Source of the DNA: Luteimonas abyssi
GTDB lineage: Bacteria > Pseudomonadota > Gammaproteobacteria > Xanthomonadales > Xanthomonadaceae
Direction: 5' to 3'
Length of the DNA stretch: 64,000 bases
Assembly (NCBI RefSeq): GCF_001482195.1
Contig: NZ_KQ759763.1
Span: 3,757,559 to 3,821,558 of the forward strand
Positions 46,583-56,880 of the stretch are shown one piece after another. The translations under genes were made by a program, and so were the position numbers. Below the pieces are notes generated by a model. That model saw only the letters and a program-made list of their open reading frames with translations. It was not told the DNA's origin and ran no database searches. Position 1 is the stretch's first letter, and each line of letters begins with the position of its first letter.

Positions 46583-47023
46583 ATGTTTCTACATTTTTTA
46601 AAATTTATATGTGGGGAAGGTAGCTGGAGCCTACGGCCGTATGAATTACTGGTCATCGAAGAGGCGCTTGGCGTTATGGATGAGGCTGATGCTTCCGTAG
46701 TGAGATCCAACTTGAATGGAATTTTCGTTGATAGAATGTCATCCGGAAGGATATGTGTTATTAGGTATCCGCGCGACCGCCATTTGGTGAAGCTGGCCGA
46801 AAGTTCATACGACGATATGTTGATCGAAGTGACCGTTGCGGTGGAAGGGCGCAAGGAAGTGGCTCACGTAACTTTTTACAGAGGGTTGCTTTTCAGTGTT
46901 GAATTCAAGAAAGCGGGGCGATGGTATAAACGCAAAAGTGTAAAAGTGATTGGTGCAGTTAGAGGTCTTGTCCAAAGTAGTTATTCGAATCAGATCGACA
47001 AGGCGGAGCATGGTCGAATCTAA
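46583..47023 (+). CDS. Low-GC orphan after the RHS gene, candidate immunity protein
   Basis: A 146-residue protein starting 14 bases after the RHS stop. It has no signal peptide, is mixed alpha/beta (SWSLRPYELLVIEEALGVM, RICVIRYPRDRHLVKLAE, KEVAHVTFYRGLLFSVEFK), and has much lower GC than the flanking genes. Its position directly downstream of a variable RHS tip on the same strand, its size and its composition all match cognate immunity genes of polymorphic toxins. No Shine-Dalgarno is obvious before the ATG at 46583; a start a few codons on is possible. The immunity role is inferred. Confidence 0.75.
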   Translation: MFLHFLKFICGEGSWSLRPYELLVIEEALGVMDEADASVVRSNLNGIFVDRMSSGRICVIRYPRDRHLVKLAESSYDDMLIEVTVAVEGRKEVAHVTFYRGLLFSVEFKKAGRWYKRKSVKVIGAVRGLVQSSYSNQIDKAEHGRI

Positions 47024-47210
47024 AGATAGGATTTCTCTCTGACTTGAGAAGAATAAGAATTGGATTTCGTGTCACGCGGAATTTTTTGCGGGCGTCTGTT
47101 TTTCGCTGGCTGACTATTGGCGCCTACTTTGGATTTGGGGCGCACTCGATATTCTTCTGAAGGTCTGTGCTGGATAGATGCCACGGATGTGCTCGCTCTG
47201 TCAGATTTGA

Positions 47211-47227
47211 TGCACTAAATTGGTGCG
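47211..47227 (+). promoter_or_regulatory. NtrC-type site abutting the ntrB start
   Basis: TGCACTAAATTGGTGCG has the TGCAC-N7-GTGC form found before glnA and ends one base before the ntrB ATG at 47228. A bound dimer would cover the ribosome-binding region and any close promoter. This suggests negative autoregulation of ntrBC, as NtrC does at glnL in enteric bacteria. Confidence 0.8.
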
Positions 47228-48266
47228 ATGCCGGCTCCCGACCTCGCCCTCGACCAGCTGCTGACCCCCGTCGCCTGGACCGACCACCACGCCCGTATCG
47301 AGGGCTGCAACCTCGCCTTCGCGCGGTGGCTGGGGGTGAGCGTGCGGCGGTTGCTGGACCAGCCGCTGGCGGCGCTCGAGGCCGACGGCGACATGCTGCG
47401 GCGGGCGCTGACCGCCGATGACGTCGACAGCGATCAGCTCCGCCTGCGCCGGATCCAGCTGGCCTTTCTCGGTAGCACGCCACGTTTCGCCGACGGCTGG
47501 CTGAGCCGGCGCGAGGGCGGCGGCTGGCGGTTGGAGGCGCATCCGGTCGATGAGTTTCCCGGCGACGATCCACTGCAGGTCTTGCCGAGTGCGCTGTCGG
47601 CGGCGCTGCGCGGGCTGGCCCACGAGCTGCGCAATCCGCTGGCCGGGCTGAAGGGCGCGGCGCAGTTGCTGGCGCGCCGCACGCCGGATCCGGCGTCGGT
47701 CGAGTTGTTCGGGCTGATCCAGGCCGAGGTCGCGCGGCTGACCCAACTGGTCGACGATCTGCTGGCGCCCGCACCGCCGGACCCGCACGAGCCGCTCAAT
47801 ATCCACGCGGTATTGGAGCGCGTGCTGCCGCTGGCCGAAGCCGAAGCGGGCTGGATCGTCAAACTCGCCCGCGACTACGACCCGAGCCTGCCGGACATGA
47901 CCGGCGATGCCGACCGCCTCGTGCAGGCCATCTGGAACCTGGTCCGCAACGCGATCCAGGCCGGTGCCGCCAACGTGACCCTGCGCACCCGCATCGAGCA
48001 TGCGGTGCGCATCGGCGATGTCGTCCATGCGCGGGCGTTGCGGCTGGAGATCGTCGACGACGGGCGCGGCGTGCCGGAGGAACTGGCCGAGCAGATCTTC
48101 CTGCCGCTGGTGTCCGGCCGCGCCGACGGCACAGGACTGGGATTGGCGCTGGCGCAGCAGGTCGCGCGCGAGCACCGCGGCTCGCTGGCTTACCGTTCGC
48201 GATCGGGGCATACGGTGTTCACCCTGCTGCTGCCGTTGGCCGCGGCCGACGAGGAGGGCGCGCGCG

Positions 48267-48274
<8 letters not shown>
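47228..48274 (+). CDS. ntrB: Nitrogen-regulation sensor kinase NtrB
   Basis: A 348-residue cytoplasmic histidine kinase/phosphatase that controls NtrC and is itself controlled by PII. An N-terminal PAS-like domain (residues 8-110) precedes the H-box GLAHELRNPLAGLKGAAQLL, with phospho-His near residue 134. The N-box is LVRNAIQAG, and the G-boxes are DDGRGVPEEL and GTGLGLALAQQVAREH. It overlaps ntrC by 8 bases. It is separated from glnA-glnK-amtB by about 15.6 kb that includes the RHS island. Confidence 0.95.
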
Positions 48275-49688
<1,414 letters not shown>

Positions 49689-49791
49689 GGGCCGGGGGTG
49701 CGGACGGTGTCCGCTGCCCGATCGGAACACCCGTTTCCTCGACCGCGAAGGCCGCTTATCGTGGTCTCCCCCCGAGCCCGAGTTCGCCGCC

Positions 49792-50355
49792 ATGGATCGT
49801 TCGTTGTTCGCCCTGCTGCTGCCGTTGGCGCTGGCCGCCTGCGCCAGCGCACCCCGTCCTGCGGCACAGCCGCCCGTCTCGGCCGCGCCGCCCGCAGCCC
49901 AGGTGCCGGGTCTGGCGACGGTGGGAACCGCGCGCGAGGCCAGTGCGGTGCTCGCATCTGCATCGGGGAGCCTGGTCAGCGGCCGGGTGCGGCTGGAGCC
50001 GGCCGAGGGTGGGGTGCGCGTCACCGGCGAGATCGGCGGCCTGGTGCGCAACGGCGCGCACGGCCTGCAGGTGCACGAGCGCGGCGACTGCAGTGCGGCG
50101 GATGCCGCCAGCGCCGGCCCGTACTTCGATCCCGCCGCAGGCCCGGATCAGGGCGGCGTGGTGGTGGGCGGCAACTACGACCGCATCGTCGCCGACGGCG
50201 AAGGCGTCGCGCGGGTGGACATGCGCATCCCGGGCGCGGTGCTGGGCGGCGGCGCGCCCAACGACATCGCCGACCGGGCACTGGTGGTGATGGGGGCGAC
50301 GCCGGGATCCTTCAGCGCGCGGGTGGCGTGCGGTGTGGTCAACGCCGCGTACTGA
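49792..50355 (+). CDS. SodC-like lipoprotein lacking the metal ligands
   Basis: A 187-residue lipoprotein (MDRSLFALLLPLALAAC) with the Cu/Zn superoxide dismutase fold signature but degraded sites. Where the adjacent sodC has GFHVHETGDCSA, this has GLQVHERGDCSA. GGHFNP is replaced by GPYFDP, DHGRVGGGEHHAGD is replaced by DQGGVVVGGNYDR, and the late copper histidine in AVIVHADAD is replaced by ALVVMGATP. Most Cu and Zn histidines are therefore gone, and the protein cannot be a normal dismutase. The structural Cys pair (GDC ... VACGVV) is kept. It lies 65 bases before sodC on the same strand. A structural, metal-binding-independent or copper-chaperone-like role is speculation. Confidence 0.85.
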   Translation: MDRSLFALLLPLALAACASAPRPAAQPPVSAAPPAAQVPGLATVGTAREASAVLASASGSLVSGRVRLEPAEGGVRVTGEIGGLVRNGAHGLQVHERGDCSAADAASAGPYFDPAAGPDQGGVVVGGNYDRIVADGEGVARVDMRIPGAVLGGGAPNDIADRALVVMGATPGSFSARVACGVVNAAY

Positions 50356-50420
50356 CGCCGACGCAACACGCATTGGGGTATAGATGGCGCCCCATTCATT
50401 TCATTCATCGGAGCCACGCC

Positions 50421-51026
50421 ATGCGCAGGATCCTGCTCGCCACGTCCCTGACCGCCGTCCTGGCGGCCTGTTCGCCATCGGCGCCCGATGCCGCCGACGT
50501 CGACCAGCCCGGCACCGCACCCGAGACCGCGCCGATGGCGCCGACGGGCGAACCGACCGCCTCGATCGAGATCATGGCCGCCACCGCGACGCTCGATCCC
50601 ACCGAGGGCAACGACGTGCGCGGCACGCTGCGCTTCGAGATGGCCGACAACAACATCCGTGTCAGCGGCGAGATCACCGGCCTGCCGGCGGGCACCGAGC
50701 ACGGCTTCCACGTGCACGAGACCGGCGATTGCAGCGCGCCCGACGCGACCAGCGCCGGTGGTCACTTCAATCCGGATTCGAACGACCACGGCCGTGTCGG
50801 CGGTGGCGAGCACCATGCCGGCGACAGCGACAACCTGACCGCGGACGATCAGGGTGTGGCCCGGGTCGACAACACGCTCGAAGGCGCGACCATCGGCGAC
50901 GGTGCGTCGACCGACATCGTCGGCAAGGCCGTGATCGTGCATGCCGACGCCGACGATTACACCTCGCAGCCGACCGGTGATGCCGGCGACCGTCTGGCCT
51001 GCGGCATCATCCAGGCGGCGCCGTAA
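50421..51026 (+). CDS. sodC: Cu/Zn superoxide dismutase, lipoprotein form
   Basis: A 201-residue enzyme that dismutates superoxide in the periplasm. It has a lipobox (AVLAACS). Metal ligands are intact: HGFHVHETGDCSAPD, SAGGHFNPDSNDHG, EHHAGD with an Asp ligand after it, and VIVHADADDY. The disulfide is formed by Cys in GDC and RLACGII. GGAG at 50410-50413 is its ribosome-binding site. The paralogue at 49792 directly upstream lacks most of these ligands, so this copy alone can be catalytic. A strong terminator follows. Confidence 0.95.
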   Translation: MRRILLATSLTAVLAACSPSAPDAADVDQPGTAPETAPMAPTGEPTASIEIMAATATLDPTEGNDVRGTLRFEMADNNIRVSGEITGLPAGTEHGFHVHETGDCSAPDATSAGGHFNPDSNDHGRVGGGEHHAGDSDNLTADDQGVARVDNTLEGATIGDGASTDIVGKAVIVHADADDYTSQPTGDAGDRLACGIIQAAP

Positions 51027-51070
51027 GAACGTAAGCAAGGCCGCGCCCCGTCGGGCCTGCCGAAAAACGG

Positions 51071-51103
51071 ACCCCGCACGTTTCGGCGTGCGGGGTTTCT
51101 TTC
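51071..51103 (+). terminator. Intrinsic terminator of sodC
   Basis: ACCCCGCACG (51071-51080) and CGTGCGGGGT (51087-51096) form a 10-bp stem with loop TTTCGG, followed by a T-rich run (TTTCTTTC). Confidence 0.92.
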
Positions 51104-51263
51104 GCGTGCGTGGCACGGATCGGCCCGCGTCCCTGGAGAACCGGCCCATGGCCGCGACGATGCCGGCCGTCGAACGTCTGCCGTGAGGCGGCGGTCGTGG
51201 CCATGGAGCGCGTCTACGGCCGTGCGGTCGGATGGATGCCTGCATCCGCCGCGCGGCGGCGCC

Positions 51264-52145
51264 TCAGGCCACGCTGGCGCGGGGATCCAGATCGCCCGGG
51301 CAGTGATCGAATCGCACCGCGATGCCGTGCGCGCGCAAGACGGCGTCGAACTGCCGCTGTCGCGCTTCGAAGTGAGCGAACCCGCGCGCCAGCTGTGCAT
51401 CGTCCTGGCCGTCTCCCGCGTAGCGCGCCCGCCAGGCGGCCGGGGAAAACAAGGCGATGCGGGCTTCGCCGTCGGCGTAATGCACCAGCGGCTCCGGAAG
51501 GACGTCCAGCCAGGCCTCGTCGTGCGGCGACAGCAGCGCGGTCTCCAGCAGCGGCCACAGCGGCTCCAGGCCGGCGTGTTCGTACTGCATGGCGGTCATC
51601 GCGAGCAGATCGTGCAACGTCAGGTAGCGGGCATGTTCGATCGCCACGCCGAAGGCCTCCTGCGCATGCAACGCGGTGTCGGCGCCGGCCATGCCGGTTT
51701 CCATCAGGTCGCGCTCGAGCGCGTCGCCGACCGCCGCCACCGTGGCCGGGTCGCCGCGCAGCACCAGCGGTACCAGCCGCAACGGGCCGCCTGCGTATTC
51801 GGCTGCAGGCGACAACGCGCCGGGAAGGCGCCCCTCGTGACTGCCGAAGGCGATCACCCGGGCGCCGGCATCGCCCGGCGCGCGCGCGGCGAGGTGGTCG
51901 AGTTCGTGATGCACGGGCCAGCCGGGTCGCAGCAGTTCGATCGGGTCGTAATGCGCGCCCACGGCGATCAGGTCGAGCGATGCCGCAGCAGGCACGAAGC
52001 CGGCCAGGTCGCGTGCGATGCGTTCGGCCAGCGCGCCCACGTCGGCCTGCGGCAGGGCATCGCGACGGGTGCCGTCGTCGGCCGAGAGTTCCAGCGCGAG
52101 GGCGGCCCGAATCACGGGAGCGGAGGACGGCGAGGGATCGGACAT
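51264..52145 (-). CDS. Conserved hypothetical cytoplasmic protein
   Basis: A 293-residue acidic protein without signal or membrane segments. The start at 52145 (MSDPSPSSAPVIRAALALEL) is favoured because upstream in-frame codons read through the promoter of the divergent thiolase gene. Recognisable features are few: VGAHYDPIELLRPGWPVHHEL, VIAFGSHEGRLPG, LVPLVLRGDPATVAAV and LTLHDLLAMTAMQYEHAGLEPLW. It looks like a conserved Xanthomonadaceae protein of unknown function. No convincing catalytic motif is visible. Confidence 0.7.
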   Translation of the reverse strand: MSDPSPSSAPVIRAALALELSADDGTRRDALPQADVGALAERIARDLAGFVPAAASLDLIAVGAHYDPIELLRPGWPVHHELDHLAARAPGDAGARVIAFGSHEGRLPGALSPAAEYAGGPLRLVPLVLRGDPATVAAVGDALERDLMETGMAGADTALHAQEAFGVAIEHARYLTLHDLLAMTAMQYEHAGLEPLWPLLETALLSPHDEAWLDVLPEPLVHYADGEARIALFSPAAWRARYAGDGQDDAQLARGFAHFEARQRQFDAVLRAHGIAVRFDHCPGDLDPRASVA

Positions 52146-52248
52146 CGGTGATTGGCCGTCCACGACGGCGGCGGTAAACTCGGCCCACATTATGCCCATC
52201 GCGGTCGACCCGTCATGGTCGACCGGGCCATCCCCCGAGGAGATCCCC

Positions 52249-53526
52249 ATGCCGTCAGGTCGTCCCGTCGCCGTACTGGGTGGCGTCCGTATTCCGTTCT
52301 GCCGCCAGAACACCGCCTACGCGGATGTCGGCAACCTCGGGATGTCGGTCCGCACCCTGGGCGCGCTGGTCGAGAAGTACGGATTGCACGGACAGCAACT
52401 GGGCGAGGTGGCGATGGGGGCGGTGATCAAGCACTCCAGCGACTGGAACCTCGGCCGGGAGGCGGCGCTGTCGTCGGGGCTGTCGGCGCTCACGCCCGGC
52501 ATGACCCTGCAGCGCGCCTGCGGCACGTCGCTGGATTCGATCATCACCATCGGCAACAAGATCGCCACCGGGCAGATCGAATCGGGTATCGGCGGTGGCT
52601 CGGACACCACCTCCGATGTGCCGATCGTCTACGGCCAGACCCTGCGTCGGCGCCTGTTGCGCGCGGCGGCGGCGAAGACCCCGAAGGACAAGCTCGCCGC
52701 GTTCAAGGGCTTCCGCCTGCGCGAGCTCAAGCCGGATTTCCCGGGCGTGGCCGAGCCGCGCACCGGCAAGTCGATGGGTCAGCATTGCGAGGACATGGCC
52801 AAGGAGTGGAACATCTCGCGCGACTCGCAGGACGAGCTGGCGGCCGCGTCGCACCACAAGCTGGCCGCCGCTTACGAGCGCGGGTTCTTCGACGATCTGG
52901 TGGTGAGCTTCCGTGGCGTGGCGCGCGACAACATCCTGCGCCCGGACACGTCGATCGAGAAGCTCGCCACGCTCAAGCCGGCATTCGACCGCAGCTCGGG
53001 TCGCGGCACCCTGACCGCCGGCAACTCCACCCCGCTGACCGACGGTGCGTCGGCCTGCCTGCTGGCCAGCCAGGAATGGGCGGCCGCCCATGGCCACACG
53101 CCGCTGTGCTGGCTGCGCGACGCGCAGACCGCGGCGGTCGACTTCGTCCATGGCGAAGGCCTGTTGATGGCGCCGACGGTCGCCGTGGCCGAACTGCTCC
53201 GCCGCAACAACCTCACCCTGCAGGACTTCGACGTCTACGAGATCCACGAGGCGTTCGCCGCGCAGGTGCTGTGCACCCTGCGTGCCTGGGAGAGCGAGGA
53301 GTACTGCCGCAACCGGCTGGGCCTGGAGGCACCGCTGGGCCGCATCGATCCGGCGAAGATCAATCCGCTGGGCTCGTCGCTGGCCGCCGGCCACCCGTTC
53401 GCGGCCACCGGCGCACGCATCGTCGCCACCGCAGCCAAGCATCTGGCCGAGCGTGGTGGCGGACGCACGCTGATCTCGATCTGCACCGCCGGCGGCATGG
53501 GCGTGGTCGCGATCCTGGAGCGCTGA
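52249..53526 (+). CDS. fadI: Acetyl-CoA C-acyltransferase (thiolase), FadI-like
   Basis: A 425-residue thiolase for the last step of fatty-acid beta-oxidation. The acyl-accepting Cys lies in QRACGTSLDS (about residue 90). The catalytic His motif is IHEAFAAQ, the GHPFAATGARI loop binds CoA, and the second Cys is in SICTAGGMG. The sequence is closer to FadI than FadA (NTAYADVGNLGM and the long RRRLLRAAAAKTPKDKL loop). CGAGGAG precedes the ATG at 52249. The usual partner fadJ is not in this window. Confidence 0.9.
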   Translation: MPSGRPVAVLGGVRIPFCRQNTAYADVGNLGMSVRTLGALVEKYGLHGQQLGEVAMGAVIKHSSDWNLGREAALSSGLSALTPGMTLQRACGTSLDSIITIGNKIATGQIESGIGGGSDTTSDVPIVYGQTLRRRLLRAAAAKTPKDKLAAFKGFRLRELKPDFPGVAEPRTGKSMGQHCEDMAKEWNISRDSQDELAAASHHKLAAAYERGFFDDLVVSFRGVARDNILRPDTSIEKLATLKPAFDRSSGRGTLTAGNSTPLTDGASACLLASQEWAAAHGHTPLCWLRDAQTAAVDFVHGEGLLMAPTVAVAELLRRNNLTLQDFDVYEIHEAFAAQVLCTLRAWESEEYCRNRLGLEAPLGRIDPAKINPLGSSLAAGHPFAATGARIVATAAKHLAERGGGRTLISICTAGGMGVVAILER

Positions 53527-53783
53527 GTCCGGAGCCGCGGGGCGTAGCGCCTTCCGGACATCGAATCGGGGCATCGGTCTCCGGATACCGAACGCCGGGC
53601 CGACGAGGCCTGTCCAGCGACATGGCGGCACGGTCGCGACGGGTCTCCGCGTGCACGCTGCAGGCGAGCGTCTTGGGCGCGCCTCCACCCGCGTGCTGCG
53701 CCGCGTCTTGATCCCCCGCGGCGAGCGCCGCTAGCGTCGGGCTTCGACCATACACCCGCGTACTGGCGCGGCGGAGGCGGGGC

Positions 53784-55349
53784 ATGCGCAGCATCCTGAT
53801 CGGGTTGGCGCTGTGGTGGGGATGGGTCGTCGCGCTGCCAGCGCACGCCGTCGATCCCGGCGTCCGGTACGAACGCATCGCCGGTTGGGACGGCACCGCC
53901 CTCGGCGCGGTGGTGATCACGCCGCAAGGCCAGGGCGACGGGCCCTTCCCGCTGGTCGTGATGCCGTCGAGCTGGGCGGTGCCCAATCTCGAGTACGTCG
54001 GCCGCGGCAAGGTGCTCGCGCGGCAGGGGTACGTGGTGGTCAGTTACACCTCGCGCGGGTTCTGGGATTCCGAAGGCCGGATCGATATCGCCGGGGCGGC
54101 CACGGTGGAAGACGTGAGCGCGGTGATCGACTGGGCGCTCGCCAACACGCCGTCCGATCCCGCGCGCATCGGCGCGTCCGGCATCTCGTACGGGGCCGGC
54201 GTCAGCCTGTTGGCGGCCGCGCGCGATCCGCGCATCCGGGCGGTCGCCGCGCTCAGCGGCTGGGCCGACCTGGAAGCCTCGCTCTACGCCAACGAGACCT
54301 TCAGCAAACAGGGTGGCGCCCTGCTGGTGGTGGCCGGAACCGCCACCGGTCGTCCCGGCCCGGAACTCGCCGCGGCCACCCGGTTGATCCTGGCCGGACG
54401 CGGCGACGATGCGGTGCAAGGCCTGCTGCCGCTCATTCCCGAGCGCGGCGCAGTGGGCGAACTGGCCGCGCTGGCCGAGTCGCGCCCGGCCATCCTGCTG
54501 GTCAATGCCTACAACGACAGTCTGTTTCCGCCGGGGCAGATGGTGGACTTCCACGAAGCGCTGGAAGGCGCGAAGCGGCTGGTGATGGTGCACGGCGATC
54601 ACGCGACCGCCGAGCTGCCGGGCGCGCTGGGCCTGCCGAATCTGGCCTACGACGAGGTGGGGCGCTGGTTCGACCGTCATCTGCGCGGTCACGACGACGG
54701 CCTCGATGCGGAGCCCCCGGTCCACCTGTACTCGCAGCGCGGAAATGTCGCGGCCTATGCGGACTGGCAGGCCGTGCGCGCGACCGAGGTGGTGCACCAC
54801 CTGGGCGCGCCGCGCGGGCTGTTGCGCCCGACCGGCGCGATGGGGAGCACGGTGGCTCCGGCATGGTCGCATCGCATCGTCACCGGTCTGCCGACGCTGG
54901 CGCATTCGGGCACGGTCATGATCAGCGGGTTCATGCAGGGGCTGGGCGTCGCGCCCTACAGCTGGATTCCCGGCGTGAGCAGGCTTGCGGCAGGCGTGTG
55001 GGAAGGTGCGCCGGCCTGGCATGCACGCACCGTGGCCGGCATGCCGCACCTGCGGATCGAGGTGGTGCCGGAACAGGCCGACACCAGCCTGTTCGCGTAT
55101 CTCTACAGTGTCGACGGACTCGGCAACGGCGCTCTGATCAGCCACAAACCCTACAGCCTGCGCGGCGCGACACCCGGTCGCGCGCAGACGGTGGAGATGC
55201 GTCTGGAAGCCACCCATTGGGAGATGCCACCCGGCCACCGCCTGGTGCTGGTCATCGACACCGTGGATCCGCGTTATGGCGGTGTCAGCCCGCTGGTCGG
55301 CGGGGTGCGCATCGGGTCGCCCGCCCAGCTGGGCATCCCGATGCGCTGA
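53784..55349 (+). CDS. Exported alpha/beta hydrolase, CocE/X-Pro dipeptidyl-peptidase (S15)-like
   Basis: A 521-residue exported protein with signal peptide ending ALPAHA. The N-terminal catalytic domain has the nucleophile elbow ASGISYGAGVSLLAA (GxSxG), with preceding VVVSYTSRGFWDSEG typical of S15 and CocE enzymes. ILLVNAYNDSLFPPGQ and MVHGDHATAELPG supply the acid and His. The C-terminal part (from about residue 370) is a jelly-roll-like domain (TSLFAYLYSVDGLGNGALIS, HRLVLVIDTVDPRYGG). Peptidase or esterase activity on exported substrates is likely; specificity cannot be read. Confidence 0.85.
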   Translation: MRSILIGLALWWGWVVALPAHAVDPGVRYERIAGWDGTALGAVVITPQGQGDGPFPLVVMPSSWAVPNLEYVGRGKVLARQGYVVVSYTSRGFWDSEGRIDIAGAATVEDVSAVIDWALANTPSDPARIGASGISYGAGVSLLAAARDPRIRAVAALSGWADLEASLYANETFSKQGGALLVVAGTATGRPGPELAAATRLILAGRGDDAVQGLLPLIPERGAVGELAALAESRPAILLVNAYNDSLFPPGQMVDFHEALEGAKRLVMVHGDHATAELPGALGLPNLAYDEVGRWFDRHLRGHDDGLDAEPPVHLYSQRGNVAAYADWQAVRATEVVHHLGAPRGLLRPTGAMGSTVAPAWSHRIVTGLPTLAHSGTVMISGFMQGLGVAPYSWIPGVSRLAAGVWEGAPAWHARTVAGMPHLRIEVVPEQADTSLFAYLYSVDGLGNGALISHKPYSLRGATPGRAQTVEMRLEATHWEMPPGHRLVLVIDTVDPRYGGVSPLVGGVRIGSPAQLGIPMR

Positions 55350-55355
55350 CCGGGC

Positions 55356-56684
55356 TCAGCGGGGGTCGCGCGGGGATGTCGGGTCGGGCGGCGGCACGTC
55401 GTGTCCGGTGGCGGTGGGTGTCGTCCGTGCCTCCGGGAATGCAGGGTCCGCCTGGATCGTCGGGTCCGCTTCGGGCGCCGCCTCGGGGGCCATCAAGGTG
55501 ATCCGCTCGCGCGGCGGCAGGGCCGCCACCGGCTGGTCGCGCCCGGCGCGCAGCGCGTTGCCGTAAGCGAAGCGGGCGCCTGCCTCGTCGCCCTGCGCCA
55601 GCCAGGTGTCGCCCAGCACTTCCCACGCGTTGGCACCCGCGCCCTGTTCGATCGCACGGCGGGCGTAATCCTCCGCCCGGTTCCATTGCGCCTGTTCGGC
55701 CGACAGCCGTGCCAGCGCCAACAGCAGCGCCGGACTGCCCGGATGCTGGCGCAACCAGCGTTCGCAGGTGGACGCGCGATGCTCCACGCGCTGCAGCGGC
55801 AGGGCGCCGTAACGGGTGACCAGGCGTTCGTCCCAGCGACTGTCGAGGGCTTGCTCCAGACTGCGCGCCGCAGCCTCGTGCCAGCCCAGCGCGGCCGCGC
55901 GTTCGGCGTAGGCCGACGCCACCGGCCGTTCGGTGCGCAGGGTCTTGGGCAAGGCCTCCCAGCGCGCCGCCAGGACGTTGCCGTCTTCGGCCTCCTGCAG
56001 GGACGCGGCGGCCCAGCGTCCTTCGACTTCATCCAGTCGGGCCTTGGACAACGCGTCCTGCTGGCGAAGGGCGCCGAGCAGTTCGTACGCCTGGGACGCC
56101 TGACCGGAGGCGGCCAGCGCCTCGGCGCGCAGGGCCAGCCCGCGTGGCGGCAGCGGTTGTGCGGACGGCGCATCGAGGGCCACCAGCGCATCGGTGGGGC
56201 GCTCCTCGGCGAGGGCGAGTTCGGCCGTGGCGATCGCGCGTGCCGCCGGGTGGCGGTCGCCGAAACCTTCGAGCTCGCGGCGTGCGCCCGCGGCGTCGCC
56301 ACGGGCCCAGGCGGCCTGGGCAGCGCTCAGGCGTGCGGCCGGTTCCGTATCCGGGTCGTCTTCGGCCTGCGCGAGCGCCTTCTGTGCCTGGGTGTAGTGG
56401 CCGGCGTGCAGCGCCATCAGGCCTTCCGACAGGCGCAGGCGGGCCTGGCGGTCGCGGTGACGGTTCCAGCTGCGGAACGGCAGGCTCAGCAGCGTCCACA
56501 GCCCCCAGAGCACCAGCAGGACCAGCAGCGCGATGCCGATCGCCTCGACCAGATTCGCGGTGTAGTCCATGCCGCCGTAGCGAATCAGCAGCAGGCCGGT
56601 ATCGCCCGAAAGCAGCATGTGGGCCACGACCGCGCCGATCGCGGCCAGAACGAGCAGAAACACCAGGTTGCGCAGGACTTTCAT
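55356..56684 (-). CDS. hemY: HemY-type protein of the haem-biosynthesis locus
   Basis: A 442-residue inner-membrane protein with two N-terminal transmembrane helices (LVFLLVLAAIGAVVAHMLL and VEAIGIALLVLLVLWGLWTLL). The TPR-rich cytosolic part contains the family stretch RLRLSEGLMALHAGHYTQAQ and later SPALLLALARLSAEQAQWNRAEDYARR (here in two parts: SPALLLALARLSAEQ, AQWNRAEDYARR). The start at 56684 is set by the membrane helix and by GGAG upstream. It lies downstream of hemD on the same strand. The usual hemX between them is absent. Its role in porphyrin synthesis is suggested by location only in most bacteria. Confidence 0.92.
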   Translation of the reverse strand: MKVLRNLVFLLVLAAIGAVVAHMLLSGDTGLLLIRYGGMDYTANLVEAIGIALLVLLVLWGLWTLLSLPFRSWNRHRDRQARLRLSEGLMALHAGHYTQAQKALAQAEDDPDTEPAARLSAAQAAWARGDAAGARRELEGFGDRHPAARAIATAELALAEERPTDALVALDAPSAQPLPPRGLALRAEALAASGQASQAYELLGALRQQDALSKARLDEVEGRWAAASLQEAEDGNVLAARWEALPKTLRTERPVASAYAERAAALGWHEAAARSLEQALDSRWDERLVTRYGALPLQRVEHRASTCERWLRQHPGSPALLLALARLSAEQAQWNRAEDYARRAIEQGAGANAWEVLGDTWLAQGDEAGARFAYGNALRAGRDQPVAALPPRERITLMAPEAAPEADPTIQADPAFPEARTTPTATGHDVPPPDPTSPRDPR

Positions 56685-56880
56685 GACCGGCTCCACCGAA
56701 GGCCAAGGCCGCCGCTGCGGCCGATCCCTGCACGCTAGCGGGCATTCCGTTCGGGCGGCGTGCAGATGATGAATGGGCCACGGAGCGCGGCTGGTCCACC
56801 CGGTCGGCGGCACCGGCAGGGGCGGCTATCGCGAGGAAGCGCCAGCGGAGAGCGGTCGGCTCGCATGGCGGTGACGTTTC

